Assembly (NCBI GenBank): GCA_002085155.1
Contig: NASX01000034.1
Location: 1 to 51,252, forward strand
Length of the DNA: 51,252 nt
Source of the DNA: Sorangiineae bacterium NIC37A_2
GTDB lineage: Bacteria > Myxococcota_A > Polyangia > Polyangiales > Polyangiaceae
Direction: 5' to 3'
The translations under genes were made by a program, and so were the position numbers. Under the pieces are notes generated by a model. That model was not told the origin of the DNA. It made no database searches and saw only the letters and a list, made by a program, of their open reading frames with translations. This document shows, piece by piece, positions 32,880 through 42,923 of the stretch. Position 1 is the stretch's first letter, and every line of letters begins with the position of its first letter.

Positions 32880-35318
32880 CTATGGCTCTCGCGTTGCCAG
32901 TTCATTTTCAAGTGAGCTCAGCCGAGACGGGAGAACCGACCAGCCGTGCTCAAGCGCGAAATCTCGGCCCGCCTGAGCGTGGGCGCGCCACGCGACCTCA
33001 TCGGTCCAAAGTGCCTCGACGAGCGGCCAAACCCCATTAGGTTCACAGTAGAGCGCAGCTTGGCCGAACGTTGACTCGAACGATGGCGGAAGGATGACCG
33101 GCACGCCGACTGCCATGGCTTCGAGGACGCCGCGCTCGAACTCGTCACTGGATCCTTCGTGAGGAAAGTGAACGTAGAAGTCGAGATCTGAGAGGAAGTC
33201 CTGACGAGGAAGTGAATGAGCGGGAAGAATGCGCCAATTGGCCGGGGACCGGCCGAGCTGGCGAACGGCCACGGTTGCAGCGCCCATGATTCGGACCTCA
33301 CAAGGCAAGTCTGCACAGTAGGCGAGCCGCGTCACCTCGGGAGTAAGAGGCCACTGGCGCTGATTGTCGCGCGCCCCACGACCAATGACGGGTTGGGCGC
33401 GCTCCCCACCGCGAAAATGAATCGGACGAGTGCACCATGTTTCGGTGTCGATGAGGGGAGACCAGATCGCAGAACAAACGGGATCGTAGCGACGGTCCTT
33501 GGTCATGAGCTCGCGGACGATTCCCGAGACTGCGAGCCAGACGGGATGACACCCAAACATCGAGCGAACATTCTCGCCAACGATGGTCGGGTCGCAGAGG
33601 GCCTCTTCGGCGCTCGGCGGAGCGCTTGCCGGGCTCGCAGCGACGACGAAGTGACCGCACTTGATCAGGGGCGGTAGATCGAAGACGTGCTGAAGAGGGA
33701 CTGCGTCAAGCGCGAGCACGATACGAGCAGAGACCTCTTCGCCAGGTGCGATGCGGACGAGCTTCCCGGTCTCGGCTAGCTCCAAGATGGCGTCGGACAC
33801 GTGTGTCGTTACCGAGAGGTGATATCGTCGATAGTGGAAGACACCGACGCGCAGGCCCGACCGAAGCGCGGCGTGAATGAGGTCCATCGTGAATGAGCGG
33901 ACGTCGCTGTCGAAATTGAAATCAGCGATAAAGATCAGATCCAACGGCGGATGGGTCGCTTGCTGGGGGAGCATTTGCGGCGGAGCTGGGAATGGCCGCG
34001 GTGTATGTGTCAGCCGCAGCGGCTGGCCAGAGATCGCCGCGCGGCGATGCCAATAGGACGCGGCGGCGTGATACTCCCTACGAATGCCGCGATGGCGCGT
34101 TCGTGACGAAGTCGATGAACTTTGCGTCAAGGACGTTGCTTGGACGAGCCCGAACGAGAGCGGCACATTGGGAAGAATCGTTTCGACCTTGAGTCGACAC
34201 GCCTTCAAGCGATCCAGTAGCTCGCTGTCAGCGCCTACCCGCACAGAATCCCAGCCTCCCAGTTGTTCGAGCAGCTGGCGCCTGAGCATGAGCGATGATG
34301 CGTTTAGGTATACCCAGCGCGTCCGAAGGCGTGGCAGAGGCACAAAGAAGAGATCCTCACGACTGCGAACCCATTCGGAGACGGTCCCAGCGACGCCCGA
34401 GTGTTTCTCGAGGTACGTCACCTGAAGCTCTATCTTCTTCGGATGCGACCAATCATCAGCGTCGTGCACCGTGACATACTGTCCCTGTGCGTGACTGAGC
34501 CCGAGATTCCGTGCGACGTACGCTCCGGAGTTTCGTTCGGTGCGAAAGACTCGAACGCGTGGAGCTCGTCGGGCAAAGTCCATCGCGAGCTCGAAGGTTC
34601 GGTCTCTGCTTTGATCGTCGACGACGATGATCTCGATGTTCGCCCATGTCTGCTCAGTGATGGACAAAAGGGCGCGCTCAATCGTTTCTTCGGCGTTGAA
34701 GGCAGGAACGATGACGGAGACGAGCGGACCGTCGTTGACTCTCCCCGCTTTGGCCACGAGATTCCAGATCGTGAGCGGCGCGTCCGTTCGCTTCTCGATC
34801 GGGGGGAGCGAGGCGGCGCGGAGGGGCCGATTGATCCAATCGAGCCGCGACTGGTCAGCGCTCGCGCCCTCCGCGGCCAAGGTGTTCGCCATTGCGAGGC
34901 AGAGCGCGGCGTGATCAGGCTGTCCTTCGAGGCCTCGGGTCAGGATCTGACGGGCTTCTTCTGATCGTCCAAGGTGGACCAGACAGTCAGCCTCGAGAAG
35001 AAAATGCTCATTTGACTCGGCGCCTCCGGGCGCGGCTACGCGGGCGATGGCGGCGTTCGTTTGTGCCTTCGCCCAGTCTCCGGTCATTCGGTAGTAACGA
35101 GCGAGCTCGCGGGCGGCCCGTGCAACCGTGTCTCGATGTACCGAGGGATCGTCACGGAGCGCATGAAGGTCGACGAGCGCCTGAGGAGAAAAGCCTTCCC
35201 AAAGTTTGTCACCAAGAGAGAGGACTCGATCGTCGTATTGAGAAGGACGTATCGGCGGTCGTTTCGTCGCTGGGCGTAAACGACGCACCATAGACTTGAC
35301 AAGTTTGAAGCTCTTCAT
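32880..35318 (-). CDS. Multidomain TPR / GT2 / GT-B-like glycosyltransferase, paralogue A
   Basis: 812 residues. About 30-180 are helical TPR-like repeats (ELARYYRMTGDWAKAQTN, CLVHLGRSEEARQIL). A GT2 domain follows from about 200 (VSVIVPAFNAEETIERAL), with IIVVDDQSRDRT and the VHDADDW metal motif near residue 284. After about 450 a second unit begins with DLIFIADFNF and ends with EFERGVLEAMAVGVPVILPP (about 732-752), the E-x-x-x-x-x-x-E-like donor loop of GT-B enzymes. The protein may therefore add two sugars in sequence. Catalysis by the second unit is inferred. It is paralogous to the 870-residue protein at 36388-39000, encoded in the opposite direction across a short promoter region. Confidence 0.85.
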   Translation of the reverse strand: MKSFKLVKSMVRRLRPATKRPPIRPSQYDDRVLSLGDKLWEGFSPQALVDLHALRDDPSVHRDTVARAARELARYYRMTGDWAKAQTNAAIARVAAPGGAESNEHFLLEADCLVHLGRSEEARQILTRGLEGQPDHAALCLAMANTLAAEGASADQSRLDWINRPLRAASLPPIEKRTDAPLTIWNLVAKAGRVNDGPLVSVIVPAFNAEETIERALLSITEQTWANIEIIVVDDQSRDRTFELAMDFARRAPRVRVFRTERNSGAYVARNLGLSHAQGQYVTVHDADDWSHPKKIELQVTYLEKHSGVAGTVSEWVRSREDLFFVPLPRLRTRWVYLNASSLMLRRQLLEQLGGWDSVRVGADSELLDRLKACRLKVETILPNVPLSFGLVQATSLTQSSSTSSRTRHRGIRREYHAAASYWHRRAAISGQPLRLTHTPRPFPAPPQMLPQQATHPPLDLIFIADFNFDSDVRSFTMDLIHAALRSGLRVGVFHYRRYHLSVTTHVSDAILELAETGKLVRIAPGEEVSARIVLALDAVPLQHVFDLPPLIKCGHFVVAASPASAPPSAEEALCDPTIVGENVRSMFGCHPVWLAVSGIVRELMTKDRRYDPVCSAIWSPLIDTETWCTRPIHFRGGERAQPVIGRGARDNQRQWPLTPEVTRLAYCADLPCEVRIMGAATVAVRQLGRSPANWRILPAHSLPRQDFLSDLDFYVHFPHEGSSDEFERGVLEAMAVGVPVILPPSFESTFGQAALYCEPNGVWPLVEALWTDEVAWRAHAQAGRDFALEHGWSVLPSRLSSLENELATREP

Positions 35319-35433
35319 CGCGTTCCCCGAAGGATGAGTCCTTCTGAAATTTTGGCTCGAAGGAGCGGGATGGCCGCGGTCACTTGGAGCTCAGATATCC
35401 TTGTTTCTTCTCGAGCGAAGTATGTGCTGATCT

Positions 35434-35461
35434 TTGCTTTCCTAAGTCGCTGCCGTACACT
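35434..35461 (+). promoter_or_regulatory. Candidate promoter for the methyltransferase-like gene
   Basis: TTGCTT (35434-35439) and TACACT (35456-35461) with a 16-base spacer lie in the AT-richer 152-base divergent gap. They match the sigma-70 consensus at three and four of six positions. A start near 35468 would leave almost no leader before GTG 35471. Confidence 0.3.
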
Positions 35462-35470
35462 TAGACTGCC

Positions 35471-36391
35471 GTGAACGCAATATTTCCAACCCTAGCGGTG
35501 GCGGGGTCGTTCGCTACGTTAGGCGTCACGCTTTATCTTGGCTTTCATGTTCGCAGACGGTTCCGAGAAATGGAGCGGGGGATCGCGACGGTCCGCTCGC
35601 TGGTCGACGACCGCGCGAAGAAGATCGACGCGCTGCGTGAGGCAATTGCGGAAGTCAAGAAGCGCGTGGACGAGGACGGGCGGGCAACTCGGAAGACCCT
35701 GCGGGAACATCGACGAGGTTTCCACCGTCGTTTTCGGGAGCTCCAAGAGGGGCAGGCCGAACCGGTGGCTGCGAGTAGCCTGGTCGCGTTGAACCTGCCC
35801 TATCCCGTGGCTTACGGGAACTGGGCTATCGATCCCCTCATGGGGGCAGAGCTGGTGGAGGCCATCGAAAAGCGGCGGCCTCGGGTCATCATCGAACTTG
35901 GTTCTGGTGTTTCGAGCGTGCTCATTGCGGCTGCTCTCAAGAAATTGAAGCTGTCCGATGTGCGACACATCATTGTCGACCACGAAGCACGGTTTCTAGA
36001 GGAGACACGGCGGCGCGTGGAGATGATCGAACCCGTCGCACGAACTGAGTTTTGGCATTCCCCGCTGGCGAACGACGCGAAGTTCGGGACCCCCTGGTAC
36101 ACAGGCGTCACGGAGAGGCTCGGCGATACGCAAATCGACCTCATGTTTGTGGATGGCCCACCGGGAAGTGTGGCGAAAAAGAGCCGAGCGCCGGCGCTAT
36201 GGAATCTCAAGGGCTCCTTGGGAAAGGATGCTGTGATCTTACTGGATGATACGAACCGGGCAGATGAGAAAGGGTTCGTGGCGGCCTTCTGTGCCGAGTA
36301 TCCAGATGTCCGCGTGCGGATTCGGGAGGCCGGCAAGGGGTCAACGCAGTTGATCGTGGATGGTGACGTGAAGGAGGTCGCAGCACGATGA
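35471..36391 (+). CDS. Membrane-anchored class I SAM methyltransferase-like protein
   Basis: 306 residues from GTG 35471. One membrane helix at the N-terminus (about 7-25, LAVAGSFATLGVTLYLGF) is followed by a charged coiled-coil stretch (about 28-95). The catalytic-type domain begins near 110: VIIELGSGVSSVLIAAAL is the SAM-binding motif I, HIIVDHEARFLEETRRRVE is the acidic strand, and IDLMFVDGPPG the motif-IV-like strand. It likely methylates a sugar or another part of the surface glycan near the membrane; the substrate is unknown. The stop overlaps the next ATG (ATGA), so it is translationally coupled to the large glycosyltransferase downstream and may work in a complex with it. Confidence 0.8.
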   Translation: MNAIFPTLAVAGSFATLGVTLYLGFHVRRRFREMERGIATVRSLVDDRAKKIDALREAIAEVKKRVDEDGRATRKTLREHRRGFHRRFRELQEGQAEPVAASSLVALNLPYPVAYGNWAIDPLMGAELVEAIEKRRPRVIIELGSGVSSVLIAAALKKLKLSDVRHIIVDHEARFLEETRRRVEMIEPVARTEFWHSPLANDAKFGTPWYTGVTERLGDTQIDLMFVDGPPGSVAKKSRAPALWNLKGSLGKDAVILLDDTNRADEKGFVAAFCAEYPDVRVRIREAGKGSTQLIVDGDVKEVAAR

Positions 36392-39000
36392 GACCGATCA
36401 CGAAGGCTCTTCGGAAGAAGCTCGTTGGCTTGAGCGTGCGTGTGCTGCGAGACTCGCGTACAAGAAGGGTCGCGCGCGCCGTCTTGCCGCGCGCTGTCCT
36501 GCGTATGATTCGTGAGCGCAGGGTCGGACGTGGAGTTATCGCGGCGTTTGACAAGGACTCCGCGGTGGGAGTGGCGGCAGACGCGCTTTGGCGTGGGTTC
36601 TCGGAGCGCTCACTTGCCGCGCTCGAAAGCGCGAAGACCAGCCCGCTTTCCTCGCAGCCAACGATCGCATTCGCGGCGCGGGAGTTGGCCATCTGGTATT
36701 CGAGTCACGGTGACTTTGAACGCGCGCTCGAGAACCTGATTCTGCTTCGCTACTTGGAGACGAAGAGCTCCTGCGCAGTTTATGAGGCGCTTCTCGAGTC
36801 GGAGTGTCACATGTGTCTTGGGGCTCCGGAGCGCGCGAAAGCGGTCTTGGAACCTTTGATGCGGCGCCTCCCGAACAGCGTCGATTTGCGGCTCGCGTAT
36901 TGCAATACGCTGACAAGCGTGTCCGGCGAAGCGCAGCGAGATGGCGAAAGATTAGAGATGATCAATCGCATCTTTGAAGAGCAGGAGCTGGCGCCGCTTG
37001 CGCGATGGGACGCTACGAAACCCCTTCTCCTCGACAACCTCACTACGAAGGCCGTGCCTGGCTCAAAGGTAGGCGGACCCAAGGTAACGGTCATCGTACC
37101 TGCGTTTAACGCGGAGAAGCGCCTGGGCAAGACGCTCGAATGTTTGCTGCAGCAAACATGGGCTGAGCTCGAGGTGATCGTCGTCGACGACGACAGCACG
37201 GACCGCACCCTAGAGGTTGCTGAGGAATTCGCGCGAAGGGACTCGCGAGTATCGGTTCTGCGCCAGAGCCCGAATTCGGGCACCTATTGTGGACGAAATC
37301 TCGCGCTCACCCGTGCGACGGGCGAGTATGTGACGGTCCATGACGACGATGACTGGTCCCATCCGGAGCGGATTGCACTACAGGCCGAGCATCTTCGGGA
37401 TAACCCGGCTGAGCCCGCGAATATTACGGACTGGGTTCGAGCGCTGAACCACCTGTACTTTCGACCGACAGCGCGCCGCGGGCGAAAGCTCGTTACGCAG
37501 AACTATTCATCGCTGATGGTTCGACGTGATCTACTCGAGAATATCGGGGGCTGGGATCGGGTGCGTGTCTCTGCTGACTCGGAGCTGATCGCGCGGCTCG
37601 AACACTACACTGGGAAACAGGTCGTGCGTCTCATGAAGGGCGTGCCTCTCTCGTTTGCCTTGGATTCGGGAGACTCACTGACCCGACAAGGTCTGACGCA
37701 CATCTTCACCATCTACTATGGGGTGCGGCGCTCGTACCAAGACATGGCGGCCTTCTGGCGCGCTCAGCACGAGAGGAACGCGGCTGTGCTTCGGCCGGGT
37801 TCGGACCGAGCCTTCCCTGCGCCCCTCGCGATCCTGCCAAAGCGGGGCGCGATCCACGAGGTGGATGTCCTGATCGCCTCGAACTTTGCGATGATCGGTG
37901 GGGCCTTCATCTCCACAAAGAACTACGTCGATGCGGCCGTGCAGAGCGGGCTCCGAACGGCCGTTTTTCATTACCCTCGATACGGCGCCAGGGTCGCCAA
38001 GCCCCCTCACGACTCCATTCGTCGTATGGTGCACGAGGGGCAGGTCTCGTTCGCTTCGCCCGGAGAGGCCGTGCGGGCGCGCGTGGCACTCGTGGGTTTT
38101 CCAGTAGTTCTCTCAGACTTTCTGGATCGGGCGCCCGCGATCGAGTGTGACAAGTTCGGCATCATCACAAATCAGATGTCGAGGCGACTCTACTCGGGAG
38201 GTGACATTCAATACGACCCCACGAGCGTCGAGGAGAACGTCGCGAGGATGTTCGAGGTGGCAGATCCGACGTGGATCCCGATTTCTGATCTCGTAAGGGG
38301 CTTGATGGCATCGGACCCCCGCTACCGAACGGTGAATCCGGAGACTTGGAACCCGCTCATCGACAGCAAGACCTGGTGCAGTAGCGAGCGACCTTTTCGA
38401 GGCCGGACAAGGAAAGTTCCAGTTGTGGGCCGTCACGGGCGTGATCACTACACGAAATGGCCCACGTCGAAAGCTGCGCTTGAGGCCGCCTATTGCGTCG
38501 GAAAGAAGTGCGACGTGCAGTTTCTGGGGGGCGTCGACCGTGCGCGCGACGTCGTCGGCAAAATGCCCTCGAACTGGACGAACTTTCGATTCGGGTCCCG
38601 CGATGTGTGGGAATTTTTGAGCGAGCTCGACTTTTTCGTCCACTACCCGCACGAGGACTATATCGAAGAATTTGGCCGCGCCGTGCTCGAGGCGCTGGCC
38701 GCGGGTGTGCCGGCGATTCTTCCGCCTGTTTTTGAGTCGACGTTCGGCCCCGCGGCCCTCTATGCGAGACCTGAGGAGGTCTGGGATGTGATCGAGTCGC
38801 TCTGGGCCTCTGAGGTCAAGTGGCTTGAGCGAGTGGAGATCGGGCGGACTTTCGTGCGAGAAAAGTGCGACTGGTCGCTGCTGCCGGGCCGTCTCGAGCG
38901 ACTCAATGCTCTCGCGAGGCCGGAGACCGAATCGGGCGCTCCTGCCTTGCTGCCACTTGTGGTCGGCGGCGGGTCAAGCGCCCCGGGGTCCCTCGTTTGA
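36388..39000 (+). CDS. Multidomain TPR / GT2 / GT-B-like glycosyltransferase, paralogue B
   Basis: 870 residues. TPR-like repeats occupy about 60-200 (FAARELAIWYSSHGDFERAL). The GT2 domain starts near 232 (VTVIVPAFNAEKRLGKTLE) with VIVVDDDSTDRT and the VHDDDDW metal motif near 319. The C-terminal unit begins DVLIASNFAM and ends with EFGRAVLEALAAGVPAILPP (about 755-775), followed by ESTFGPAALYARP; the same ESTFG-x-AALY block is found in paralogue A. Both GT2 metal sites are intact. The similarity runs through the whole length, so an ancestral gene was duplicated and inverted. Its 3' end overlaps the convergent ABC exporter gene by 27 bases. Confidence 0.85.
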   Translation: MRPITKALRKKLVGLSVRVLRDSRTRRVARAVLPRAVLRMIRERRVGRGVIAAFDKDSAVGVAADALWRGFSERSLAALESAKTSPLSSQPTIAFAARELAIWYSSHGDFERALENLILLRYLETKSSCAVYEALLESECHMCLGAPERAKAVLEPLMRRLPNSVDLRLAYCNTLTSVSGEAQRDGERLEMINRIFEEQELAPLARWDATKPLLLDNLTTKAVPGSKVGGPKVTVIVPAFNAEKRLGKTLECLLQQTWAELEVIVVDDDSTDRTLEVAEEFARRDSRVSVLRQSPNSGTYCGRNLALTRATGEYVTVHDDDDWSHPERIALQAEHLRDNPAEPANITDWVRALNHLYFRPTARRGRKLVTQNYSSLMVRRDLLENIGGWDRVRVSADSELIARLEHYTGKQVVRLMKGVPLSFALDSGDSLTRQGLTHIFTIYYGVRRSYQDMAAFWRAQHERNAAVLRPGSDRAFPAPLAILPKRGAIHEVDVLIASNFAMIGGAFISTKNYVDAAVQSGLRTAVFHYPRYGARVAKPPHDSIRRMVHEGQVSFASPGEAVRARVALVGFPVVLSDFLDRAPAIECDKFGIITNQMSRRLYSGGDIQYDPTSVEENVARMFEVADPTWIPISDLVRGLMASDPRYRTVNPETWNPLIDSKTWCSSERPFRGRTRKVPVVGRHGRDHYTKWPTSKAALEAAYCVGKKCDVQFLGGVDRARDVVGKMPSNWTNFRFGSRDVWEFLSELDFFVHYPHEDYIEEFGRAVLEALAAGVPAILPPVFESTFGPAALYARPEEVWDVIESLWASEVKWLERVEIGRTFVREKCDWSLLPGRLERLNALARPETESGAPALLPLVVGGGSSAPGSLV

Positions 39001-40851
39001 GGTTTCTCTCTCGACGTGAGCCCCTTTGACGCGAGCCAGTCGTTGGAACTGTTCACTTTCCTCGAGGAGGGAGGCGTACGTCCCGCTGGCGACGATGCGA
39101 CCTTTTTCTACGAGGTGAATGACGTCACTTTGCTCAATCGTAGAGAGACGGTGAGCGATGCAGATCACGGTCTTCTGCTTGCGAAGACGCAGGGCCGCTT
39201 CGGTAATCTCCTGCTCTGTGATGTTATCTAGGGCGGCGGTCGCCTCATCGAAGACGATGATTTCTGGATCGTGGTAGAGCGCTCGCGCGATGACGATGCG
39301 CTGGCGTTGACCGCCTGAGAGTCGTCCTGTTCGGGACAGAGGCGCGTCCAGCTTTCCTGGGAGCTCCTCTACGAAGGACCGCGCCGAAGCCATTTCCAGA
39401 GCTGCCCAGACGCGCTCATCAGAGATCTCACTCGGGTCGACGCCGAAGGCGACGTTCTCTCGCACCGTGGCGCGCGCGATGTACGGAACTTGGCCTACGT
39501 AGCCGATATTTCGCTGCCAGGCGCGAATGTGCTCGAACACGCTCCAGTCGTCGCAGAGCACTGCCCCGGTTTGGGGACGAAGTAGACCCATGATGAGCAA
39601 GGCGATTGTGGACTTGCCTCCACCGGACTCGCCGCAGAACGAAACGAACGAGCCCTTTTCAATGGTGATACTGATTGAGCGCACCGCGGGGCGCTTTGAC
39701 TGAGGGTAGCGGAAGGTGACCTTGCGAAGGCTGATCTCGCGCTCGAGGCGGCCGCTTCGACCAGGGGGCAGAGGCTTTTCTTCAGAGAGGTAGCTCGGCA
39801 CTTCGACGTCAGCGCTCCCGAGCACGCGGGGAGTGAGTCGCCGCAGCTGCTCGAGACGCTTGTTGAAGCGCTCGTTCTTCTGTTTCAGCCTTTGATAGGA
39901 TCGGTTGATGCGAGACATCGCGCCGTTGGCGCGCATCCCCGCAAAGCCAAATATGCCGAGCGTGTGCAGTGCGTCTCCGAGTGGCTTCTCAGCGACCACC
40001 AGATAGAAGACGGAGGAGACGATCGCGAGGGTCAGGATAAGCTCATTCGCTGACGACGGTATCCTCGAAAGTGCTTGCTCCTTGCGCTCGACGCGATTCA
40101 GTTCACCGAGCGCTCGGGAATAGCGACGCTGAAAGAGTCGGACGGCATCGCGAATTCGAACCTCGGCTAGCCCGCCGAAAGTGTCCGAGAGAGCGGCGTG
40201 CACGGTTTTCCCAGCCTCATGCTCGATTCGTCCCATCTTGCGGAGCTGTGTCCGGAGGAGCTGGTAGATGGAGAAGCCGACAACTCCAAAGAGGAACAGT
40301 CCTATCATCGTGAGTTGAACGTCGACGAACAAGAGTAGACACAGGATCATGAGAACGATCGCTGTGTCAGCGAGAATGCGGGTCGCCAGATCGAAGGACG
40401 TGCGGAGCACCTCCAGGGTGCTCGAAAGGAAGTCCTGAAGACTTCCGAAGCGCAGGATGTCCTCGAAAGGCATGGCTGCTAGGGAGCCGAAGAGCTGCTG
40501 TGCGATGCGGTGGTGCAAGTTCGACAGGAGTCTCGTGAGTTGGTACCGAACGAGGAGGCCCTGCGTGTGTTTGATGACCATCACCAGGATGATGAGCGCG
40601 CCGCCCAGGAGCGTGTAATCGAGGGTGCCCAGAGGCTCACCGAAGGCGAATCGGAGAAGGGCCGCGATGGGACCCCGTCGGTGCCCCGCCTCGTTCACGT
40701 CCAGACCCCGAATGAACCCGAAGAGGACCAGCATGCCGAGCATTTCGAGGACCCCCGCGACCACCAAGAGGCATGCCAGCACTACAAAGTAGACGCGCCG
40801 CCGGCGTTCGAGCATTTTCCAGAGTGCATTGAGTACTGAAAAGAGGATCAT
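38974..40851 (-). CDS. ABC exporter, fused membrane and ATPase domains (MsbA/PglK-like)
   Basis: 625 residues. The N-terminal half (about 1-330) has six transmembrane helices with the intracellular coupling helices of a type-IV exporter. The ATPase half has Walker A GESGGGKST (about residue 405), the signature LSGGQRQRIVIAR (about 514), Walker B IIVFDEATAALD (about 532) and the switch His in IAHRLST. One such chain works as a homodimer. In this setting it is the best candidate for flipping the lipid-linked glycan across the inner membrane, in the manner of PglK; no Wzx-type flippase or Wzy polymerase is seen nearby. Lipid or peptide export cannot be excluded. Confidence 0.9.
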   Translation of the reverse strand: MILFSVLNALWKMLERRRRVYFVVLACLLVVAGVLEMLGMLVLFGFIRGLDVNEAGHRRGPIAALLRFAFGEPLGTLDYTLLGGALIILVMVIKHTQGLLVRYQLTRLLSNLHHRIAQQLFGSLAAMPFEDILRFGSLQDFLSSTLEVLRTSFDLATRILADTAIVLMILCLLLFVDVQLTMIGLFLFGVVGFSIYQLLRTQLRKMGRIEHEAGKTVHAALSDTFGGLAEVRIRDAVRLFQRRYSRALGELNRVERKEQALSRIPSSANELILTLAIVSSVFYLVVAEKPLGDALHTLGIFGFAGMRANGAMSRINRSYQRLKQKNERFNKRLEQLRRLTPRVLGSADVEVPSYLSEEKPLPPGRSGRLEREISLRKVTFRYPQSKRPAVRSISITIEKGSFVSFCGESGGGKSTIALLIMGLLRPQTGAVLCDDWSVFEHIRAWQRNIGYVGQVPYIARATVRENVAFGVDPSEISDERVWAALEMASARSFVEELPGKLDAPLSRTGRLSGGQRQRIVIARALYHDPEIIVFDEATAALDNITEQEITEAALRLRKQKTVICIAHRLSTIEQSDVIHLVEKGRIVASGTYASLLEESEQFQRLARVKGAHVERETSNEGPRGA

Positions 40852-41000
40852 GCGCTGGGCTCGAGCTTCCTGCCCGACAATAGTCTTGAAGACGGGTTTA
40901 ATGCGAGTGTGCGTGTCAGCAAATGTGGCCGAGGATCAGCCGAAAGGGCGCGGGGCCGCTCTGAGTGTTGGGGAGCAGCTTGGTGTGAGGGATTCCTGCC

Positions 41001-42839
41001 ATGATTGAGGAGAACGGGCCGGACGGGGGGGAACAGGACGGTCTTGACGAGGAGAGCTTGAGGACTGAGCTCAAGCGCGCCCAGGAGACGATTCGGCTTC
41101 AGGCTGAGCTCTTGACCGCTATCCTTGAGGAAGCCCAGCAAGCGTGCGGGTCTGAGGGTTTGGGGCTGACGATGGCCCAGGTCCTTCAGCAAGGGCACGA
41201 CCCTAGTGACCTTCGTGACCGAATCGCGCAAGCGCTTTCGCGGGCGACGCGGCGGACGTTGGGCCCCCATTGGGCGTTCAAGGTCGAACGCGCGATCGAC
41301 AGAGTGCTCTTTCGTCAGGCGAAGGAGGCGCCGTCGGTCGATGGTGGATTTGTGGCTTGGCGGAGCAAGAAGGGAGCGAGAAAACACGAAATCGTGGCGC
41401 CCGCCGTCGACCCTACGCGCGTGTCCTGGGAGCGCTGGTCGAGCCAAGGGAACTTGGGTGCGCGGGCTCCACGGCGCGCAGCGCTCGTCGATTGTCCGGA
41501 TTTGGCGATCTTGTTCGAAGGCTGGCAGCTGGTCACGGGGAGCAGCCTCGGGGAGGTTCTGGATGAGCTGGATTCGGGCGTCGAGCTCTTGATAGCTTCT
41601 GAGGAGACGGCCTTGGGATCGATGCAACCTCTCAAGGAACTCACCGAACGCGGTATCAGAGTCGCGCTGTTTGCGCGGTCGGGGTGTGCGCCCGAGGCAG
41701 CGAGCTCCGGGTTGCCGGTGCTCGGGGCGCGTCTAGGTGTGCCTCTGCCCGAAAATGCTGCTCATTACATTGAGCTTGGCTTGGCGGAACTTGTGAAGGA
41801 GCAGGGCGGGACGGCTGGCCAGGTGCGCGTCGTTCCGCCGAACGACCAGGCGCACGCGGGTACGGCCGAAATCATGTCACCGCTCTCTCAGACCAGTCCG
41901 GCGGCAGTTCGCCAGCTCGTGGAGGCGATGCTCGCGCGCCACGCGCTTCGCCTGGCCCCGACTGCGCTCGGTTGGCAAGACTCCATCTTGCGGGGCTTGT
42001 CACATTGCTTTCTTGAGTCACCCGAGGGGATTCAAGGTGGGAGTTTGGCAGAAGGCCACGAGGCATGGAGGTTTGCTCGAGAGCGCTTCAGTGTTCCAGC
42101 GGCGCGCGCTCGTCTGAGCGCTGGGCTTGGAATTGCTCCCGTGGGGCCGGGAGAGCCGCTTGTGAGCGTTCTCTGTGTCTCGCGGCGCCCGGGCCTCCTG
42201 AAATCCTGCATCGAAACGTTTCGTCGACAGTCCTACGAAAGGAAGGAGCTGATCCTCGTCGCCAACTTAGACACGGTCGATCAGGACCTTGTGGACCAAT
42301 GCCAGAGGGACGCGAGCATCCTCCTTTTGAGGACTCAAAGCGATATGAGCCTCGGTCAGAGCTTAAACCGTGCCCGGGCTGTTGCGAGGGGCGACCTGTG
42401 GGCGAAGATGGATGACGACGACTATTATGGAGCGCATTACTTGCGCGACGCGGTCCTCGCCATGCAAGAGTCCCGTGCCGCGGTCGTAGGCAAGGGGACC
42501 TACTTTCGGTTTGTCGAGCAGACTGGTCGGCTCTATCTGACCTCGGAGGCTCCGGAGAACGCGCCATCTGAGCGTTTTGTACACGGCGGGACCATCGTTG
42601 CGGATCGCACGCGGACGCACCACATCGATTTTCTGCCCGTGAAGAAGGGGACTGACACCCTCTTTCTGCAACAATGCAAGCTTGCAGGCCTTCCGATCTA
42701 TTCGGCAGATCGCTTCAACTTCGCCTACATACGGTACGCGCAACCTGGGCACCACACCTTCGACGTAGCTCACACAGCGTATCTAAGACATTCATTGGAA
42801 GTGGCGAGCTCACTGGATCGCGGAGTCATAGACGCCTGA
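41001..42839 (+). CDS. GT2-type glycosyltransferase with long N-terminal region
   Basis: 612 residues. Residues about 5-45 look like a coiled coil (RTELKRAQETIRLQAELLTAILEE). The region to about 380 has no family I can name, although it includes Rossmann-like strands. The GT2 domain follows from about 388: VSVLCVSRRPGLLKSCIETFRRQSYERKELILV, the metal motif in WAKMDDDDYYGAHYL (about 468-476), and a probable acceptor segment KKGTDTLFLQQC. The order suggests a transferase acting on a growing surface glycan. Divergent from the ABC exporter (149-base gap) and followed on the same strand by the ATP-grasp gene. Confidence 0.8.
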   Translation: MIEENGPDGGEQDGLDEESLRTELKRAQETIRLQAELLTAILEEAQQACGSEGLGLTMAQVLQQGHDPSDLRDRIAQALSRATRRTLGPHWAFKVERAIDRVLFRQAKEAPSVDGGFVAWRSKKGARKHEIVAPAVDPTRVSWERWSSQGNLGARAPRRAALVDCPDLAILFEGWQLVTGSSLGEVLDELDSGVELLIASEETALGSMQPLKELTERGIRVALFARSGCAPEAASSGLPVLGARLGVPLPENAAHYIELGLAELVKEQGGTAGQVRVVPPNDQAHAGTAEIMSPLSQTSPAAVRQLVEAMLARHALRLAPTALGWQDSILRGLSHCFLESPEGIQGGSLAEGHEAWRFARERFSVPAARARLSAGLGIAPVGPGEPLVSVLCVSRRPGLLKSCIETFRRQSYERKELILVANLDTVDQDLVDQCQRDASILLLRTQSDMSLGQSLNRARAVARGDLWAKMDDDDYYGAHYLRDAVLAMQESRAAVVGKGTYFRFVEQTGRLYLTSEAPENAPSERFVHGGTIVADRTRTHHIDFLPVKKGTDTLFLQQCKLAGLPIYSADRFNFAYIRYAQPGHHTFDVAHTAYLRHSLEVASSLDRGVIDA

Positions 42840-42923
42840 GACAAAGGATATTGAGCTTGGCATGTCTTTATCCTACGAGCTGCCTTAGCGGCCCTTTTGG
42901 CCGGGGACTTTGGGCAGGAGGTT

